DNA of 64,000 bases. Source: Cryobacterium psychrophilum. Lineage in GTDB: Bacteria; Actinomycetota; Actinomycetes; Actinomycetales; Microbacteriaceae. Of this stretch, positions 41,879 through 49,998 are shown in pieces (the first letter of the stretch is position 1; each line of letters begins with the position of its first letter). The stretch covers positions 1,178,001 to 1,242,000 of the forward strand of contig NZ_SODI01000001.1 of assembly GCF_004365915.1 (NCBI RefSeq), in the 5' to 3' direction. The notes under the pieces are model-generated. The model saw only the letters and a list, made by a program, of their open reading frames with translations, searched no databases and was not told the DNA's origin. Position numbers and translations under genes: made by a program.

Positions 41879-42793
41879 ATGCGAAACTTCACCCTCACCC
41901 AACTCCGCTACTTCGCTGTGGTCGCCGAGCTCGAGAGCATGACCAGAGCGGCAGCTCGCCTCCTGGTGACGCAGTCGGCCGTCTCGACCGCAATGGCGGA
42001 GCTCGAGCGTATTCTCGGCGCCCAACTCTTTCTCCGCAACCGGTCGACAGGACTCAAACTCACCTCAACCGGTCGTGCTTTTGCGATGGAGGTGAAGTCC
42101 TTTCTGGACCACGCTGATGCTCTGTTCGAGTCCACCTCGGACTCAGGCGAGGCCCTGAGCGGGCAACTGACGGTGGGAGTGTTCTCGCCGCTGGCATCCT
42201 TCCGACTGCCGGTGCTTCTCCGGGCCTTCGAATCCCAACATCCCGGAGTCGACGTGACGTTTCTTGAGGCCGATCTGGCGACACTGCATACCGCGCTTCG
42301 GGACGGACGATGCGACCTGGCCCTGACGTACGGGCACGGCCTTGGCAGTGAATTCTCAAGCCAGGTTCTCGAGAGGGTGCCGCCGCACGTGATCGTTTCG
42401 GCCGACCACCCGCTCGCGAACAGCCCCGGCCACGAGGTCGCGCTCCGCGACTTGGAAGGCGAGCCCCTGATTCTTCTGGATCTTCCACACAGCCGGGAAT
42501 ACTACGAAAGCCTGTTTGCGCTGTCAGGCCTGACCCCCAACATCCGTCACAGGTTTTCGGGTTACGAGACTGTGCGGTCTTTTGTCGCCCGCGGCCACGG
42601 CTACGCCCTGCTCAATCAGCGAGTGCACAACGATGTGCCGTATTCCGGCGGGCGAGTTGTCCCGCTGCGTCTCATTGACGAGTTCCCTCCGAGCGAGGTC
42701 ATGATCGTGCACCTCAGTGATGCCGTGCCTACGCGGCGCGCGCTGGCCTTTACAAATTCGTGCCGGCGTTTGTACGGCGCATCACCGCCCTAG
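41879..42793 (+). CDS. LysR-family transcriptional regulator
   Basis: The 304-residue protein begins with a LysR helix-turn-helix (LTQLRYFAVVAELESMTRAAARLLVTQSAV in outline, residues 5-34) and has a periplasmic-binding-fold effector domain (QLTVGVFSPLASFRLPVLLRAF, DLALTYGHGL, VARGHGYALLNQR). The ATG at 41879 is 13 bp after the pucR stop, so the two regulators may share a message. The open frame extends far upstream inside pucR, which is not coding in this frame. Confidence 0.88.
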   Translation: MRNFTLTQLRYFAVVAELESMTRAAARLLVTQSAVSTAMAELERILGAQLFLRNRSTGLKLTSTGRAFAMEVKSFLDHADALFESTSDSGEALSGQLTVGVFSPLASFRLPVLLRAFESQHPGVDVTFLEADLATLHTALRDGRCDLALTYGHGLGSEFSSQVLERVPPHVIVSADHPLANSPGHEVALRDLEGEPLILLDLPHSREYYESLFALSGLTPNIRHRFSGYETVRSFVARGHGYALLNQRVHNDVPYSGGRVVPLRLIDEFPPSEVMIVHLSDAVPTRRALAFTNSCRRLYGASPP

Positions 42794-42941
42794 CTCATAA
42801 ACAGAATCGATGCGTTCGGCGAAGAGAATCAATTGGACAGAAGCACGGTGCCGGACGCAAGCTTGACCACAATCAGGCTCGGATGCCCCGGTACGACCGC
42901 TGCCGACTGGGAGCCCGCTGATTATTGATCAAGGAGGATCA

Positions 42942-43076
42942 GTGTTCGAACACAACAGAATTGTGTCGCCCCGGTTACGTCGAGGTCGGATTCAGGCAAT
43001 ATGCCCGACACACGGGCCTCGTCGAATTCACGGGCCCGAAACGAAGCGACGATCGCCCGTATTCTGCCGTCCCTAA
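42942..43076 (+). CDS. possible 44-codon leader ORF before the transporter
   Basis: A perfect SD (AAGGAGG at 42931-42937) stands four bases before a GTG at 42942. This opens 44 arginine-rich codons and stops at 43076, ten bases before the transporter ATG, which itself has only a weak SD. The peptide has no known domain. It may be a translational leader or the residue of a rearranged gene start. The rest of 42794-43086 shows no gene. Confidence 0.3.
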   Translation: MFEHNRIVSPRLRRGRIQAICPTHGPRRIHGPETKRRSPVFCRP

Positions 43077-43086
43077 CGTGGAAGTC

Positions 43087-44424
43087 ATGACCATGAGCAA
43101 TGTCACAGCCGATATCCAGACCACGCCGACGACGACCGAACCACCTCGGAAGGCATCGTCCGATCTTCAACGACGGGTCCTGCTCGGGGGCAGCATCGGG
43201 CAGTTCATCGAGTTCTACGACTTCACCCTGTACGGGTTGACGGCCGTCATCTTCTCGCAGCTGTTCTTCCCCAACTCGGATCCCGTCTTCGCGCTCTTGG
43301 CGACGTTCGCGACGTTCGGCTTCGCCTTCGTCATTCGTCCGCTCGGCGGGCTCTTCTTCGGTTCTTTGGGAGACAGGATCGGTCGCCGCAAGGTGCTCGC
43401 GATCACCCTGCTCTCGATCGGTGGCGCGACCGCCGCAATGGGCCTCCTGCCGACCTTCGATCAGATCGGGCTCTGGGCTCCCGCGCTCCTGCTGATCTTG
43501 CGGCTCGTGCAAGGCTTCTCGGCAGGCGGCGAATCGGTGGGCGCCCCGTCCTTCGTTTTCGAGCACGCTCCCGTCAACCGACGAGGCCTGTGGCTCAACC
43601 TCACGATCGCCGCGACAGCCCTCCCCTCGGTGTTCGCCGGCACCATGATCCTCATTCTCAGCCAGAGCATGTCCGATGACTCCTTCATGGCCTGGGGCTG
43701 GCGCCTGCCCTTCCTGCTCGCCCTCCCCCTTGCACTGTTCGGCGTCTGGATCCGCACCCGCACGGAGGAAAGCAAGTCCTTCACCGATGCCCAGGCCACC
43801 AAGACGAAGGAATTCAGCCCGGTTCGGGAGTCATTCCGTCAGAACAAGCTCCGGATGGTGCAGGTCATCTTCGTGATGGGCCTCACCGCCATGGGCTTCT
43901 ACTTCTTGTCCGCGTACTTCGTGTCCTATGTACAGACCACCGGCAACCTCAGCCGTGAACAATCACTGCTGGCCAATGCTGCGGCTCTGGCCCTGTACGC
44001 GGTGCTGCTCCCCCTCGGAGGACGCCTCAGCGACAAGGTCGGCCGTAAACCGATGCTCATCGCCGGTTCGGCCGCCATCGCGATCTTCTCTGTCCCCTGC
44101 TTCATGCTGGTGACCAGCGGCAGCCTGCCACTCGCCCTCCTCGGGCAGGCACTGTTCGTCATCCCGCTGTGCATCTACGGCGGCGGCTGCTACACCTTCT
44201 TCGTCGAGATCTTCACGACCAAAACGAGATTCACCAGCGCAGCGGTGAGCTACAACGTGGCCTATGCGGTCTTCGGCGGAACGGCACCCCTGATCGGCAC
44301 GGCCCTCGTCGCTGGTACAGGGGTCCCGGCGGCCCCTGGCTATTACATGGCGGCAGCCGCTGTGACCGTGCTGCTGCTCGTGACCCTCACGAAGGTACCG
44401 GAAACACACGGCCGCGTCGGCTAA
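43087..44424 (+). CDS. MHS-type major facilitator transporter
   Basis: The 445-residue protein has twelve predicted membrane helices and metabolite:H+ symporter features: GSIGQFIEFYDFTLYGL in helix 1, RPLGGLFFGSLGDRIGRRKVL between helices 2 and 3, LILRLVQGFSAGGESVGA, and LGGRLSDKVGRKPMLIAG in the second half. Family members import organic acids, betaines or amino-acid-like solutes across the cytoplasmic membrane. Downstream hydrolase and amidase genes suggest an N-carbamoyl or amide compound. Confidence 0.9.
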   Translation: MTMSNVTADIQTTPTTTEPPRKASSDLQRRVLLGGSIGQFIEFYDFTLYGLTAVIFSQLFFPNSDPVFALLATFATFGFAFVIRPLGGLFFGSLGDRIGRRKVLAITLLSIGGATAAMGLLPTFDQIGLWAPALLLILRLVQGFSAGGESVGAPSFVFEHAPVNRRGLWLNLTIAATALPSVFAGTMILILSQSMSDDSFMAWGWRLPFLLALPLALFGVWIRTRTEESKSFTDAQATKTKEFSPVRESFRQNKLRMVQVIFVMGLTAMGFYFLSAYFVSYVQTTGNLSREQSLLANAAALALYAVLLPLGGRLSDKVGRKPMLIAGSAAIAIFSVPCFMLVTSGSLPLALLGQALFVIPLCIYGGGCYTFFVEIFTTKTRFTSAAVSYNVAYAVFGGTAPLIGTALVAGTGVPAAPGYYMAAAAVTVLLLVTLTKVPETHGRVG

Positions 44425-44470
44425 GTAGCGCGCCCCCAACCCTCTCACTGCAACCAAGGAGCCTGTGCCT

Positions 44471-45736
44471 ATGCCTGCAAACGACTTTCTCACCGACTTT
44501 CACCACGTCGCCACGATCGGCGCCACCCCACGAAACGGCGTCGACCGTCAGGCGGCCACCGCCGAAGACGCGCTGACCCGGGACTGGTTCGCCGCCTGGA
44601 TCCACGATGCCGGCTACACGCTGCACGTGGACGGAATCGGCAACATGTTCGGACTGATCGACTGGACGCCGGGCGCACCGTACGTTCTCGTCGGCTCCCA
44701 CCTCGACAGCCAGCCGCTCGGTGGCCGCTTCGACGGTGCCTACGGGGTGCTGGCGGCCCTCCACGCGGCCCGCAACGTGGACCAATTGGTTACCGAGAGC
44801 GGACAGGCTCCCCCCTTCAACCTCGCGGTGGTCAACTGGTTCAACGAAGAGGGGGGACGTTTCCCGCCGAGCGTCATGGGCAGCTCCGTGTTCGCCGGGC
44901 TCTTTGACGAGGACAGGATGCTCGACACCACCGACCTCGCGGGGATCACCGCTCGGGCGGCCCTCTCCGAAATCGGCTATCTCGGCACCGACCCCCGGCC
45001 AGCGACCGTCAGCTACGCCGAGATCCACATCGAGCAGGGGCGCATCCTGGAGCGTGAAGAGATTGCGATCGGGGTGGTCGACCGCAGCTGGTACACGCAG
45101 AAGCTCGACATCGAAGTGCTCGGCGAACAGTCTCATACCGGAGCGACGGCCATGGCCGACCGACACGATGCCCTGATCGCCGCCGCCAAGATCGTGCTCA
45201 TGGTGAATGACGTGACCACGCAGTTCGAGGAGGAATCCTTGGTCTCCTCCGTGGGCCAGCTGACGCTCGAGCCCAACTCCCCGATCGTCGTCCCTCGCCG
45301 GGTCCGCCTGATCGCAGATTTGCGCTCCGGCGATCCCCAGATCGTGCAGGCCGCCCGCACTACGCTCCTCACGAAGATCGCGGCCCTCGCCGAAGAACAC
45401 GATATCCAAATCAACGTGACCGATTTCGACATCCGACCCATCCGCTACTTCCCCGAGGACGGACTCCAACTGGCTGAAGCTGCGGTAGCCAACTTGGGAC
45501 TGTCCTCGCGGCGCATCCGGACCATGGCCGGCCATGACTCGGTGGCCATGAACAACATCGTTCCTTCGATCATGCTCTTCATCCCGAGCATCGATGGCGT
45601 GTCGCACTGCGAACGGGAGTTCAGCACGGATTCCGACATGGTCACCGGCCTCAGGTTGCTCACTGAAGTCGCCCGGCAACTTGTAAACGGCGCGCTCGTA
45701 ACAACCGCGTCGACGCCGGTTTACGCCGAGGTCTGA
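44471..45736 (+). CDS. M20-family amidohydrolase (N-carbamoyl-amino-acid hydrolase / beta-ureidopropionase type)
   Basis: The 421-residue enzyme shows the two-metal site of hydantoinase/carbamoylase peptidase-fold proteins: GSHLDSQPLGGRFDGAYGVLAAL (His and Asp), NEEGGRFPPSVMGSSVFAG (Glu), EIHIEQGRILE (His), HTGATAM dimerisation loop and a C-terminal His in GVSHCEREF. It hydrolyses an N-carbamoyl group to CO2, ammonia and a free amino acid. If N-carbamoyl-beta-alanine is the substrate, the product feeds the aminotransferase and mmsA. The ATG at 44471 has AAGGAG nine bases upstream. Confidence 0.87.
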   Translation: MPANDFLTDFHHVATIGATPRNGVDRQAATAEDALTRDWFAAWIHDAGYTLHVDGIGNMFGLIDWTPGAPYVLVGSHLDSQPLGGRFDGAYGVLAALHAARNVDQLVTESGQAPPFNLAVVNWFNEEGGRFPPSVMGSSVFAGLFDEDRMLDTTDLAGITARAALSEIGYLGTDPRPATVSYAEIHIEQGRILEREEIAIGVVDRSWYTQKLDIEVLGEQSHTGATAMADRHDALIAAAKIVLMVNDVTTQFEEESLVSSVGQLTLEPNSPIVVPRRVRLIADLRSGDPQIVQAARTTLLTKIAALAEEHDIQINVTDFDIRPIRYFPEDGLQLAEAAVANLGLSSRRIRTMAGHDSVAMNNIVPSIMLFIPSIDGVSHCEREFSTDSDMVTGLRLLTEVARQLVNGALVTTASTPVYAEV

Positions 45737-45739
45737 GCC

Positions 45740-47227
45740 GTGGGCAGGAGCAACGCTGTCAGGAGCACGGCAGTCGCGAACGGCGGCACGGTCGCCGAGA
45801 CTGAACTCCACTATCTCGACGCCACGACGGCACGGGCGTTGTTTCGCTCCGGGGATCTGTCGCCTGTCGAACTTCTGCGGGCCGTGATGGAGAGAACGGA
45901 TGCCCTCAACCCACAGGTCAACGCCCTCACCGAGCGACTGGTCGGCGAGGCCATGGCCGGCGCGAAAGATGCCGAACGCCAATTTCGCACCGGCGGGGAG
46001 CTGCCGCCTCTCCTGGGTATCCCCGTAGCCACGAAGGAGAAGCACGCACTGGCGGGTCGCGTGCTCAGCAACGGGCTCGTCGCGCAGCAGGAGGTCATCG
46101 CAGACTCCGATCATCCCGTAGTCGATCGCATCCGTCGGGCTGGGGGAATTATTCACGAACGCACGACGACCCCAGAGTTCTGCTGCGCGACCGTGACGCA
46201 CAGCCCGCTCTGGGGAGTGACGCGCAACCCGTGGAACCTCGGGCTGTCACCAGGCGGGTCGTCGGGCGGATCCGGTGCGGCCCTCGCGGCGGGTTTCGCT
46301 CCACTGGCGACTGGTTCGGATATCGCCGGTTCAACCCGCCTTCCTGCGGCGTTCACGGGCACTGTCGGTTTCAAGGCCCCCTACGGCCGAGTCCCGGGTT
46401 CACCCCCTCTCTCGGCCGACCACTACAGGGGCGATGGGCCGATGGCCCGAACGGTGGCCGATACCGCGCTGCTTGCCAATGTGATGGCCGGGCCGCACCG
46501 CGACGATCACTCGTCGCTGGCGAGCGCGCCGCAGCTGCCCGCCGAGTGGCCGTCTGTGGCCGGGCTGCACATCGCCCTATGCGTGCGGCTCGGCGATTAC
46601 GTCGTCGACGTCGATGTGGAGGCCAACACACGCGCCGTCGCGGACGCGCTCCGAAGCGCGGGAGCGTTGGTCGAGGAGATCGAGCTACCGTGGTCGACCG
46701 CGGAAATCCACCAGACGGCCTTCACCCACTTCGGCCACATCCTCGGGCCGGCCATGGAGGACGAAACCGCCGGCGGCGAACACCTGCTCGCTCCATACAC
46801 TCGGCAGTTCATGGCCGACGCTCGCACGGCCGCGCGGGGCAGCCGATACCTCGACGGGTTACGCGTCGAATCGCGAATGCAGGGCGAGCTCGCACGGGGC
46901 ATGGATGGGTTCGATGCCTTGATCTGCCCGACATCGGCGGTCGCCTCGCTGAGGGCCGACGGCGAATACCTTGACGGACTATCCGCGAGCGGTGTTCACC
47001 TGCGGCACTATTGGCAGGGCCACATGACGGTGCCGTTCAATATCGCAAACCGTTACCCGGTGCTCGCTGTACCGAGCGGTATGGCCACCTGCGGGATCCC
47101 GACCGGCGTGCAGATCGTCGGGCATCCGTTCGACGACGACATGGTGTTCCGCGTGGGGGCGGCCGTCGAGACGTTACGCCCCTGGGCCCAGCGCTACGCC
47201 CTCGTCACTTCCCGAACGAGGGCGTAG
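45740..47227 (+). CDS. amidase-signature family amidase
   Basis: The 495-residue protein has the Ser-Ser-Lys triad region of the amidase signature family: a Lys in GIPVATKEKHAL, the glycine/serine motif LSPGGSSGGSGAALAAGFAPLATGSD in outline, and DIAGSTRLPA, where DIGGSIRxPA is usual. The start is a GTG three bases after the previous stop, so the two genes are coupled. It would release ammonia from an amide, possibly upstream of the carbamoyl hydrolase. The substrate is unknown. Confidence 0.88.
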   Translation: MGRSNAVRSTAVANGGTVAETELHYLDATTARALFRSGDLSPVELLRAVMERTDALNPQVNALTERLVGEAMAGAKDAERQFRTGGELPPLLGIPVATKEKHALAGRVLSNGLVAQQEVIADSDHPVVDRIRRAGGIIHERTTTPEFCCATVTHSPLWGVTRNPWNLGLSPGGSSGGSGAALAAGFAPLATGSDIAGSTRLPAAFTGTVGFKAPYGRVPGSPPLSADHYRGDGPMARTVADTALLANVMAGPHRDDHSSLASAPQLPAEWPSVAGLHIALCVRLGDYVVDVDVEANTRAVADALRSAGALVEEIELPWSTAEIHQTAFTHFGHILGPAMEDETAGGEHLLAPYTRQFMADARTAARGSRYLDGLRVESRMQGELARGMDGFDALICPTSAVASLRADGEYLDGLSASGVHLRHYWQGHMTVPFNIANRYPVLAVPSGMATCGIPTGVQIVGHPFDDDMVFRVGAAVETLRPWAQRYALVTSRTRA

Positions 47228-47346
47228 GGCCCGTTCCTCTGGTCGAGACGGTCCAGTCCCGTCCAAGACACGGCACCTTGCGTGACCTGATCAAATCGGA
47301 CGATTGTGCGGAGGTCCGCTGACCTGCACGGCGCTGGCAGAATCCA

Positions 47347-47610
47347 GTGCTTGTGACAGCTTCATTGGATACCACTCGGACCAGCACTCATATTCGGACT
47401 GCCGCCGGTCTTGATTGGATGACGCCGCACCACTTGCGAAAGACTGCAGTCACGCGCGTCGCCGAGGTTTTCGGGGCGGACACGGCGTCAAAATACGTAG
47501 ACCACGAAACACTGGAAATCACCGTTAAGGTTTACATTGACAAGCCGGAGGGAACGGGCCCGGACGTCCGCTCGGACTTCGACAGTCTGGCACCAAAACC
47601 GCAGTCTTAG
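47347..47610 (+). pseudogene. tyrosine recombinase (integrase) C-terminal remnant
   Basis: Only about 87 residues remain, matching the catalytic end of phage-type integrases: a HxxR box in TPHHLRKTAVTR, a degenerate second box VDHETLE where LGHSS-type sequence is usual, and a nucleophile Tyr in VKVYIDKP. The N-terminal arm-binding and core domains are absent and no matching sequence exists before 47340. It lies 110 bp from the tRNA-Arg repeat, the usual place of an integrase gene. Confidence 0.7.
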
Positions 47611-47653
47611 AGTATCCGTGGAACTGCATGGGTTCAGGTTTCCCGCAATTCAC

Positions 47654-47669
47654 GTCGGGTAAACGTCGG
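47654..47669 (+). repeat. GTCGGGTAAACGTCGG motif, candidate integrase arm site (right)
   Basis: This copy differs at one base from the motif at 35768-35783 and has the same orientation. It lies between the integrase remnant and the tRNA-Arg repeat. Confidence 0.5.
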
Positions 47670-47719
47670 ATGGGCCGGAAATTGGAGGAATCCAGACCGG
47701 CCCTTCACCGTATCTATCG

Positions 47720-47791
47720 TGCCCCTGGAGGGATTCGAACCCCCAACCGTTTCCTTAGGACGGAACTGCTCTTCCGTTGAGCTACAGAGGC
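47720..47791 (-). tRNA. tRNA-Arg(CCT)
   Basis: The 72-base sequence folds with a 7-bp acceptor (GCCTCTG/CAGGGGC, one G-T), D arm (GCTC/GAGC), a TTCGAAT T-loop on a 5-bp stem, and anticodon CCT at plus positions 47757-47759. No CCA is encoded. The anticodon stem has a G-A mismatch at its base, the loop starts with G rather than C or U, and the D loop is one base short, so it is slightly unusual. Its 3' part doubles as the island attachment site. Confidence 0.85.
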
Positions 47792-47999
47792 TGGTCTGGC
47801 AAGTTTAGCCGCTCCCGGCAGGCTTCGAGGCCGCCACGACCGGACGGCGTCTCGACACGCCTGAATCGAGCCTGTCGATATTTAGAACAGCGCGGGGCGT
47901 TCCTGAGGTCGGGTTGCGGGGTGTCGACAAGCTGTGTATCGAGCGCGCCGAGATGTCTACCAACGAGTGGGGCGTTGTCGAGAGTGGGGCGACGGGCAG

Positions 48000-48503
48000 T
48001 TAGGCGGCTGCTGCGGGGGCCAGGTAGGCGTCCCATTGCGAGAGGGGGTGCTCGACTCCGCGCACGACCCACGTGGTTCCCGATGGCATCCGGGGCGTGA
48101 AACGTAGACTCCAGCCCATTTCCGCTGGCGTGTGGTCGCTTTTTGAGTTGTTGCATTTGAGGCAACACGCCGCCAGGTTGTCCCACGTGTCCCGCCCGCC
48201 ACGTGAACGCGGCAGCACGTGATCGATGGTGGCGGCCGATTTTCCGCAGTAGCAGCACCGATGGTCGTCACGCCGCAGCACGCCGCGCCGGCTGACCGGA
48301 ACGATCCTCCCCCGCGGCAAGCGCACGTAACGCACGAGCAGAATCACGCTCGGCCGCTCCCACATGCCAGAGGTGGCGAAGACCGGATGCCCCAGGTCGG
48401 ATTGCACGATGGTGGCCTTCTGGTTCATCACCAGAATCATCGCTCGTTTGTATGTGACCACGGCGAGGGGCTCGTACCCCGCGTTGAGGACCAATGTTCG
48501 CAT
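48000..48503 (-). CDS. HNH endonuclease
   Basis: The 167-residue protein begins MRTLVLNAGYEPLAVV, the conserved opening of this actinobacterial HNH family, and I start there (ATG at 48503 with GAAAGGGAG upstream) rather than at the longer frame. The nuclease site is RCCYCGKSAATIDHVLPRSRGG (Cys pair, His) followed by WDNLAACCLKCNNSKSD (Asn, second Cys pair). It may be a housekeeping nuclease near the tRNA; no partner methylase is nearby. The gap 47792-47999 shows no gene. Confidence 0.9.
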   Translation of the reverse strand: MRTLVLNAGYEPLAVVTYKRAMILVMNQKATIVQSDLGHPVFATSGMWERPSVILLVRYVRLPRGRIVPVSRRGVLRRDDHRCCYCGKSAATIDHVLPRSRGGRDTWDNLAACCLKCNNSKSDHTPAEMGWSLRFTPRMPSGTTWVVRGVEHPLSQWDAYLAPAAAA

Positions 48504-48760
48504 GCGCTCCCTTTCGAAGGAGACTGGACGGCTTCCAGCCATTCGAACTGCTTTTCTGACGTAAGCAGGAGGAAACGAGCGATCAAACAAAAAAGGACGC
48601 TGTCACGAATGACAACGCCCATCAGGCCACGACGTGGCTCACTGTCTGACAGCTATGACGACGCACAGAATGTACGCGCTCATCCATGGTGTGGATTGTG
48701 CGTACCTCGTGCATTCGGCTCTCCCTAACCCGTAAACAACAGAACATTAGGTTAACCCAC

Positions 48761-48794
48761 AAGTGGCGCCTACGCGAAACGCGAGACGCCACTT
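48761..48794 (-). terminator. hairpin terminator candidate after the NlpC/P60 gene
   Basis: AAGTGGCG (48761-48768) pairs with CGCCACTT (48787-48794). An inner CGCG-AAA-CGCG hairpin lies inside. It begins 75 bp past the stop of the NlpC/P60 gene; no long T-run follows. Confidence 0.5.
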
Positions 48795-48869
48795 CTGTGA
48801 TACGTGTTACACAATGTTCACCGGCCAGCCATCAAAAACGACGAATTCACCGGAACATCAAGTGGGAAT

Positions 48870-49712
48870 TTAGATCCCGATACGAACGATGTAGTAGTCA
48901 CTGGTCCAGATGGGCTGGATGCGCACGTTCTGACCGGTGTACGGCGCGTGCAGGATGTTGCCGTTCCCGGCATAGAAGCCGTCGTGGCCGGGCATGATGA
49001 CGAGGTCACCGGGAACCGCGTCTTCAATGGAGATGCGCGTACCCATGGCGCCCTGGCTGGTGGACGAGTGCGGCAGGTTGACGCCGAACTGGGCGTAGAC
49101 ATACTTGATCAAGCCGGAGCAGTCGAAGCCGGCCGGAGTTGCTCCGCCGTAGACATAGGGAACGCCCTGGTACTCCGCGGCCTTGTTGAACACGGCCTGC
49201 AGATCGAAGGAGGGGTGGTTCGGGCTGGCGAGGTAGTCAGCCGCTGACGGGCCGGTGTAGGCGTTCGCATAGCTCACGCGCTGCGAGGCGACCTCGACGC
49301 GACGGGCCTCAGCAGCCGCAACAGCCTCAGCAGCCGCGGTTGCCGCAGCGGCTGCCGCGATTTCCTCGGGGGTCGTGGCGGAGAAGCCTTCGCGGGCGAC
49401 GGTCACGGTGTTGGCCTGTGCGTCCACTTCAACGGCTTGGGCGCCGGACTTGGTGGCCTCGTTCGACGCGGTCGACTCGAACGTGGCATCCCGTGAGCCG
49501 GGAGCGAACGCGTAGGCCGGAAGGGCCATCGTGGCGACGAGGCCAGAGGTGAGAGTCATGATGACGATGTTGCTGATGCCGCCACGGCGTGAGCGCTTGG
49601 GTGCGGCCCGGTGGGTGGCAGTCTGACGATTGACCGACGTTTCCACCTGTGCCAGTGAATCGGATGTGGGTTTTGTCCCACGTCGGAGCCTACTCATTCC
49701 TAATGCAGCCAA
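48870..49712 (-). CDS. secreted NlpC/P60 peptidoglycan hydrolase
   Basis: The 280-residue protein has a signal or anchor segment (ISNIVIMTLTSGLVATMALPAYAFA, about residues 37-61), an alanine-rich linker and a C-terminal NlpC/P60 domain with the catalytic Cys in GFDCSGLIKYVYAQFG and His in MPGHDGFYAGNGNILHA. It cleaves peptidoglycan stem peptides outside the membrane. The start is best placed at a TTG (49712) because GGAGGA at 49718-49723 stands five bases away; the ATG at 49697 has no usable SD. Confidence 0.9.
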   Translation of the reverse strand: MAALGMSRLRRGTKPTSDSLAQVETSVNRQTATHRAAPKRSRRGGISNIVIMTLTSGLVATMALPAYAFAPGSRDATFESTASNEATKSGAQAVEVDAQANTVTVAREGFSATTPEEIAAAAAATAAAEAVAAAEARRVEVASQRVSYANAYTGPSAADYLASPNHPSFDLQAVFNKAAEYQGVPYVYGGATPAGFDCSGLIKYVYAQFGVNLPHSSTSQGAMGTRISIEDAVPGDLVIMPGHDGFYAGNGNILHAPYTGQNVRIQPIWTSDYYIVRIGI

Positions 49713-49723
49713 AGTTATCCTCC

Positions 49724-49810
49724 GACGCCTTGACAACACTAGGTAGTTGCCCCGTCCACTTCGCTCGTCGCGGGTGTGTACCGCAGCAAGAGACGGGTGA
49801 TTCTGGCGTC
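49724..49810 (-). promoter_or_regulatory. structured 5' leader candidate of the NlpC/P60 gene
   Basis: Directly upstream of the SD, three nested helices can form: GACGCC (49724-49729) with GGCGTC (49805-49810), CCCGTC (49751-49756) with GACGGG (49792-49797), and GCGG (49770-49773) with CCGC (49781-49784). The outer helix ends one base from the SD. I cannot match it to the c-di-AMP (ydaO) riboswitch that often precedes such genes. No gene lies in 49713-49998. Confidence 0.3.
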
Positions 49811-49998
49811 TTGCCGAGGGTCCTTCGACCTTCATCTGGTCTGTGGGACAGCTAAGAGATTACGTGACAGCGGTCGGTTTGTCACTCTGAATGGCACATT
49901 TCTAACGAATTGGTAACGAACCGTCAGGTTCGAACGAACGCATGACGCCGGTCGAGCGCGGCATCCGCCACCCGTCTATATGTGACGGATCGCCGTGA

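Larger units (their letters stand above)
35602..47764. mobile_element. tRNA-Arg genomic island (integrative element remnant, about 12.1 kb)
   Basis: The region is bracketed by direct repeats 35602-35647 and 47719-47764, identical at 44 of 46 bases. The repeat is the 3' part of the intact tRNA-Arg(CCT) at 47720-47791, from its anticodon arm to its 3' end. A truncated tyrosine recombinase lies just inside the tRNA-proximal end, and a 16-bp motif occurs inside each end (35768-35783, 47654-47669). This is the standard geometry of an element inserted in a tRNA 3' end. Cargo comprises an orphan RHS tail, an aminotransferase, mmsA, two regulators, a transporter, a hydrolase and an amidase. With no complete integrase the element is probably immobile. 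Confidence 0.8.

Noticed and set aside
42925..43086. Transporter start at a TTG at 42925, adding 54 residues
   Set aside because: The extension is hydrophilic and unlike MHS transporter N-termini. The SD here serves the GTG of another frame better.
44387..46201. 604-codon minus-strand frame across the hydrolase and amidase
   Set aside because: Antisense shadow of two clear enzymes; no recognisable domain or SD.
49713..49998. c-di-AMP (ydaO/yuaA) riboswitch upstream of NlpC/P60
   Set aside because: The conserved GCCGAA and GGGGGAACC-type blocks of that class are not visible in the leader.
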